NCBI GenBank assembly: GCA_022771695.1
Contig: JALEKJ010000046.1
Span: forward strand, 62,001 to 126,000
Length of the DNA: 64,000 nt
Reading direction: 5' to 3'
Source of the DNA: Roseburia sp.
Lineage (GTDB): Bacteria > Bacillota > Clostridia > Lachnospirales > Lachnospiraceae
Shown here: piece by piece, positions 62,082 to 64,000 of the stretch
Numbering within the stretch: position 1 is the first letter of the stretch
Layout of the letters: the number at the start of each line of letters is the position of its first letter
Translations under genes and position numbers: made by a program
Notes under the pieces: model-generated
What the model was told of the DNA's origin: nothing
What the model saw: the letters and a program-made list of their open reading frames with translations, nothing else
Database searches by the model: none

Positions 62082-62297
62082 ATAGTACTATAGTCATGCT
62101 TTTGTTATATTATACAACTGGTACTAAAGTACGTCAAGCATTGAAAACAAGATTATTTATAAATATGGAGCACTAAAATAAGAGAAGATAAATAAAAATA
62201 TAAGATGTACTAATAAAAAGAGTAAAATACACAAAAATACTAATAAAAACAGCGTTTTTTTCTATGAGTACAAAAGGCACCCAAATAGGTAAAAACA

Positions 62298-62327
62298 TTG
62301 ACTTTCTAAAAGGTGCTGTATTATAAT
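62298..62327 (+). promoter_or_regulatory. Promoter of purC
   Basis: TTGACT (62298-62303), 18-base spacer, TATAAT (62322-62327), giving a leader of about 90 bases. A short stem CCGTGG/CTACGG (near 62337-62357) is in the leader, but the purine riboswitch core is not seen. Confidence 0.65.
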
Positions 62328-62421
62328 TTTGGCGTACCGTGGGAAATAATTTGTCTACGGAAGCAAGTGGAACAGTAATAATCAATAATTGGTGTTTATG
62401 ACACCGGAAAAGAGGAAAAAG

Positions 62422-63297
62422 ATGCAGGAATATAAGCCATTCAAAGAGGGAAAAGTGCGTGAGGTATATGATAACGGAGACAGTCTTATCATGGTTGCGA
62501 CAGATAGAATTTCAGCATTTGACCATATTTTGAAGAATAAGATTACAAAAAAGGGCGCGATCCTTACTCAGATGTCAAAGTTCTGGTTTGATTTTACGAA
62601 GGATATTGTGCCGAATCACATGCTTTCCGTGGATGTTAAGGATATGCCGGAGTTCTTCCGGAGTGAGCGCTTTGACGGAAACAGTATGATGTGTAAGAAA
62701 CTGGAAATGCTGCCAATCGAGTGTATTGTGCGTGGTTACATCACAGGAAGCGGATGGGCAAGCTATCAGGAAAACGGTACGGTATGCGGAATCAAGCTTC
62801 CGGAAGGCCTGGTAGAGTCAGACAAGTTGCCGGAACCGATTTATACACCAAGCACAAAAGCAGAAATCGGTCTGCATGACGAGAACATTTCCTTTGAGCA
62901 GAGTGTTGAAGTATTAGAGAAGATATATCCGGGTAAAGGTGCAGACTATGCGGCACAGCTTCGCGATAAAACAATCGCACTTTACAAGAAGTGTGCAGAG
63001 TACGCATTGAGCAAGGGCATCATTATCGCGGACACGAAGTTCGAGTTTGGTTTAGACGAGAACGGCAATGTCGTACTCGGTGATGAGATGCTGACACCGG
63101 ACAGCTCCAGATTCTGGCCATTGGAGGGATATGAGGCTGGAAAATCTCAGCCATCCTTTGATAAGCAGTTCGTAAGAGACTGGGTAAAGGCGAATCCGGA
63201 CAATGAGCTGTTATTGCCGGAAGAGGTAGTTATCAAGACAGTAGACAAATATAAAGAAGCATTTGAACTGCTGACAGGAACGAAGTTTGAATCGTAA
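62422..63297 (+). CDS. purC: SAICAR synthetase PurC
   Basis: 291 residues from the ATG at 62422 (GAGG, 6-base spacing); an upstream in-frame TTG/ATG would add 11 residues without a site. EGKVREVYD start, ATDRISAFD, the IVRGYITGSGW segment and DEMLTPDSSRFW match PurC. Joins aspartate to CAIR in purine synthesis. purF follows 30 bases later. Confidence 0.96.
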   Translation: MQEYKPFKEGKVREVYDNGDSLIMVATDRISAFDHILKNKITKKGAILTQMSKFWFDFTKDIVPNHMLSVDVKDMPEFFRSERFDGNSMMCKKLEMLPIECIVRGYITGSGWASYQENGTVCGIKLPEGLVESDKLPEPIYTPSTKAEIGLHDENISFEQSVEVLEKIYPGKGADYAAQLRDKTIALYKKCAEYALSKGIIIADTKFEFGLDENGNVVLGDEMLTPDSSRFWPLEGYEAGKSQPSFDKQFVRDWVKANPDNELLLPEEVVIKTVDKYKEAFELLTGTKFES

Positions 63298-63327
63298 TAA
63301 GATTTTCATAGCAGAACGAGGAATTTC

Positions 63328-64000
63328 ATGAACGAGAGCGAGTATAGGATGGAAAAAAGGCAGTCAGATGACGAATTGCACGAGGAGTGCGGTGTCTTCG
63401 GCATGTATGATTTTGACGGAAAGGATGTAGCATCAACGATATACTACGGACTTTTCGCATTGCAGCACAGAGGACAGGAGAGCTGTGGTATTGCGGTCAG
63501 TGAGACGAGCGGACCTAAGGGGAAGGTTACTTCTCATAAGGGAATGGGTCTGGTGAATGAGGTGTTCATGCAGGACAATTTGGAGCCGATGCGAGGAGAT
63601 ATCGGGGTTGGACATGTTCGCTATTCTACTGCAGGAGCTTCCACGAGAGAGAATGCACAACCGCTGGTATTGAACTATGTAAAAGGAACATTGGCACTCG
63701 CACATAACGGCAACCTGATTAATGCGGGTGAATTACGCAAGGATCTGGAATATACGGGCGCCATCTTCCAGACCACAATCGATTCAGAGGTGATTGCATA
63801 TCACATTGCCAGAGAACGCTTAAATTCCAAAACAGTTGAGGAGGCGGTCGGACGCGCCTGCCGTAAGATTAAGGGAGCTTATTCTTTGGTAGTTATGAGT
63901 CCTCGTAAATTGATTGGGGCAAGAGATCCCTATGGATTTAAACCGCTCTGCATCGGAAAGCGCGATAATGCATACATCATAGCATCGGAGACCTGTGCAC
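63328..64000 (+). CDS. purF: Amidophosphoribosyltransferase PurF, 3' end missing
   Basis: The first 224 residues are in the window. A propeptide of about 19 residues (MNESEYRMEKRQSDDELHEE) precedes CGVFG, so the glutaminase nucleophile Cys becomes N-terminal after cleavage. ALQHRGQES, GHVRYST, HNGNLIN and ARDPYGFKPL are the glutaminase motifs. It commits PRPP to purine synthesis using glutamine. AACGAGGAATTTC lies upstream of the ATG. Compare the Cys-less paralogue at 25607. Confidence 0.95.
   Translation, partial: MNESEYRMEKRQSDDELHEECGVFGMYDFDGKDVASTIYYGLFALQHRGQESCGIAVSETSGPKGKVTSHKGMGLVNEVFMQDNLEPMRGDIGVGHVRYSTAGASTRENAQPLVLNYVKGTLALAHNGNLINAGELRKDLEYTGAIFQTTIDSEVIAYHIARERLNSKTVEEAVGRACRKIKGAYSLVVMSPRKLIGARDPYGFKPLCIGKRDNAYIIASETCA

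Noticed and set aside
62331-62388. Purine or PRPP riboswitch ahead of purC
   Set aside because: A short stem is present, but the conserved three-way junction core of purine riboswitches is not.
1-64000. tRNA or rRNA genes
   Set aside because: No cloverleaf with T-loop GTTCRA context or rRNA sequence was noticed on either strand by eye; a tRNA scan would settle this.

Overview
The window is typical of a Lachnospiraceae genome (Clostridia; Roseburia/Agathobacter-like is my best guess). It shows Gram-positive style ribosome binding sites, sigma-A promoters, spoVB- and YlmC-type sporulation genes, a PrkC/PrpC pair, class B sortase, and core genes in the order usual for this family. I see no tRNA, rRNA, CRISPR array, integrase or phage gene.

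Layout. 1-13.3 kb is a housekeeping run, all on the + strand: membrane zinc peptidase, rsmB, rlmN, prpC, prkC, rsgA, rpe, thiN, ychF, ylmC-like, nrdR, a small unknown gene, an isochorismatase-fold hydrolase, yqeG, rpiB, efp. 13.3-21.5 kb holds a SpoVB-type flippase, a cysteine desulfurase, a TPR-GGDEF protein, an HPr/Crh-like protein without the active-site His, an XPD/DinG-type Fe-S helicase and a LysR regulator. 21.8-27.0 kb is purL followed by a PurF paralogue that has lost its glutaminase nucleophile; a conventional purF begins at the right edge, after purC.

27.1-49.6 kb is a large surface-glycan locus. A divergent XRE repressor faces the promoter of an operon encoding a CpsB-type phosphatase, Wzz/YveK, a CpsD tyrosine kinase, a degenerate GH3 protein, an LCP ligase, a secreted protein with an SPKTA sorting signal, a class B sortase, a PglF-type dehydratase and a DegT aminotransferase. 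From about 37.0 kb the DNA becomes clearly richer in A+T, and the genes form a serotype-like cassette: PglC-type phosphoglycosyl transferase, formyltransferase, PIG-L deacetylase, ATP-grasp/HAD fusion (apparently frameshifted at its 5' end), Wzy, two tandem GT52-like putative sialyltransferases, a short NeuB, an acyltransferase, a NeuA-HAD fusion, Wzx and VanZ. Together they suggest a capsule or exopolysaccharide containing a nonulosonic (sialic-like) acid, possibly made by a phosphorylated route. The cassette carries gene remnants and a duplicated 3' tail, which suggests repeated exchange.

49.6-52.3 kb is a decayed border with a PD-(D/E)XK transposase-type pseudogene and an intact Rpn-family nuclease. 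52.4-64 kb returns to core functions: an SDR, a PHP phosphatase, a zinc-ribbon membrane protein, then glycolysis (gapA, pgk, tpiA, gpmI) with a CapA-like protein between tpiA and gpmI, and finally purC and the start of purF. A 10-codon relic of a second gapA 3' end lies just after gapA.
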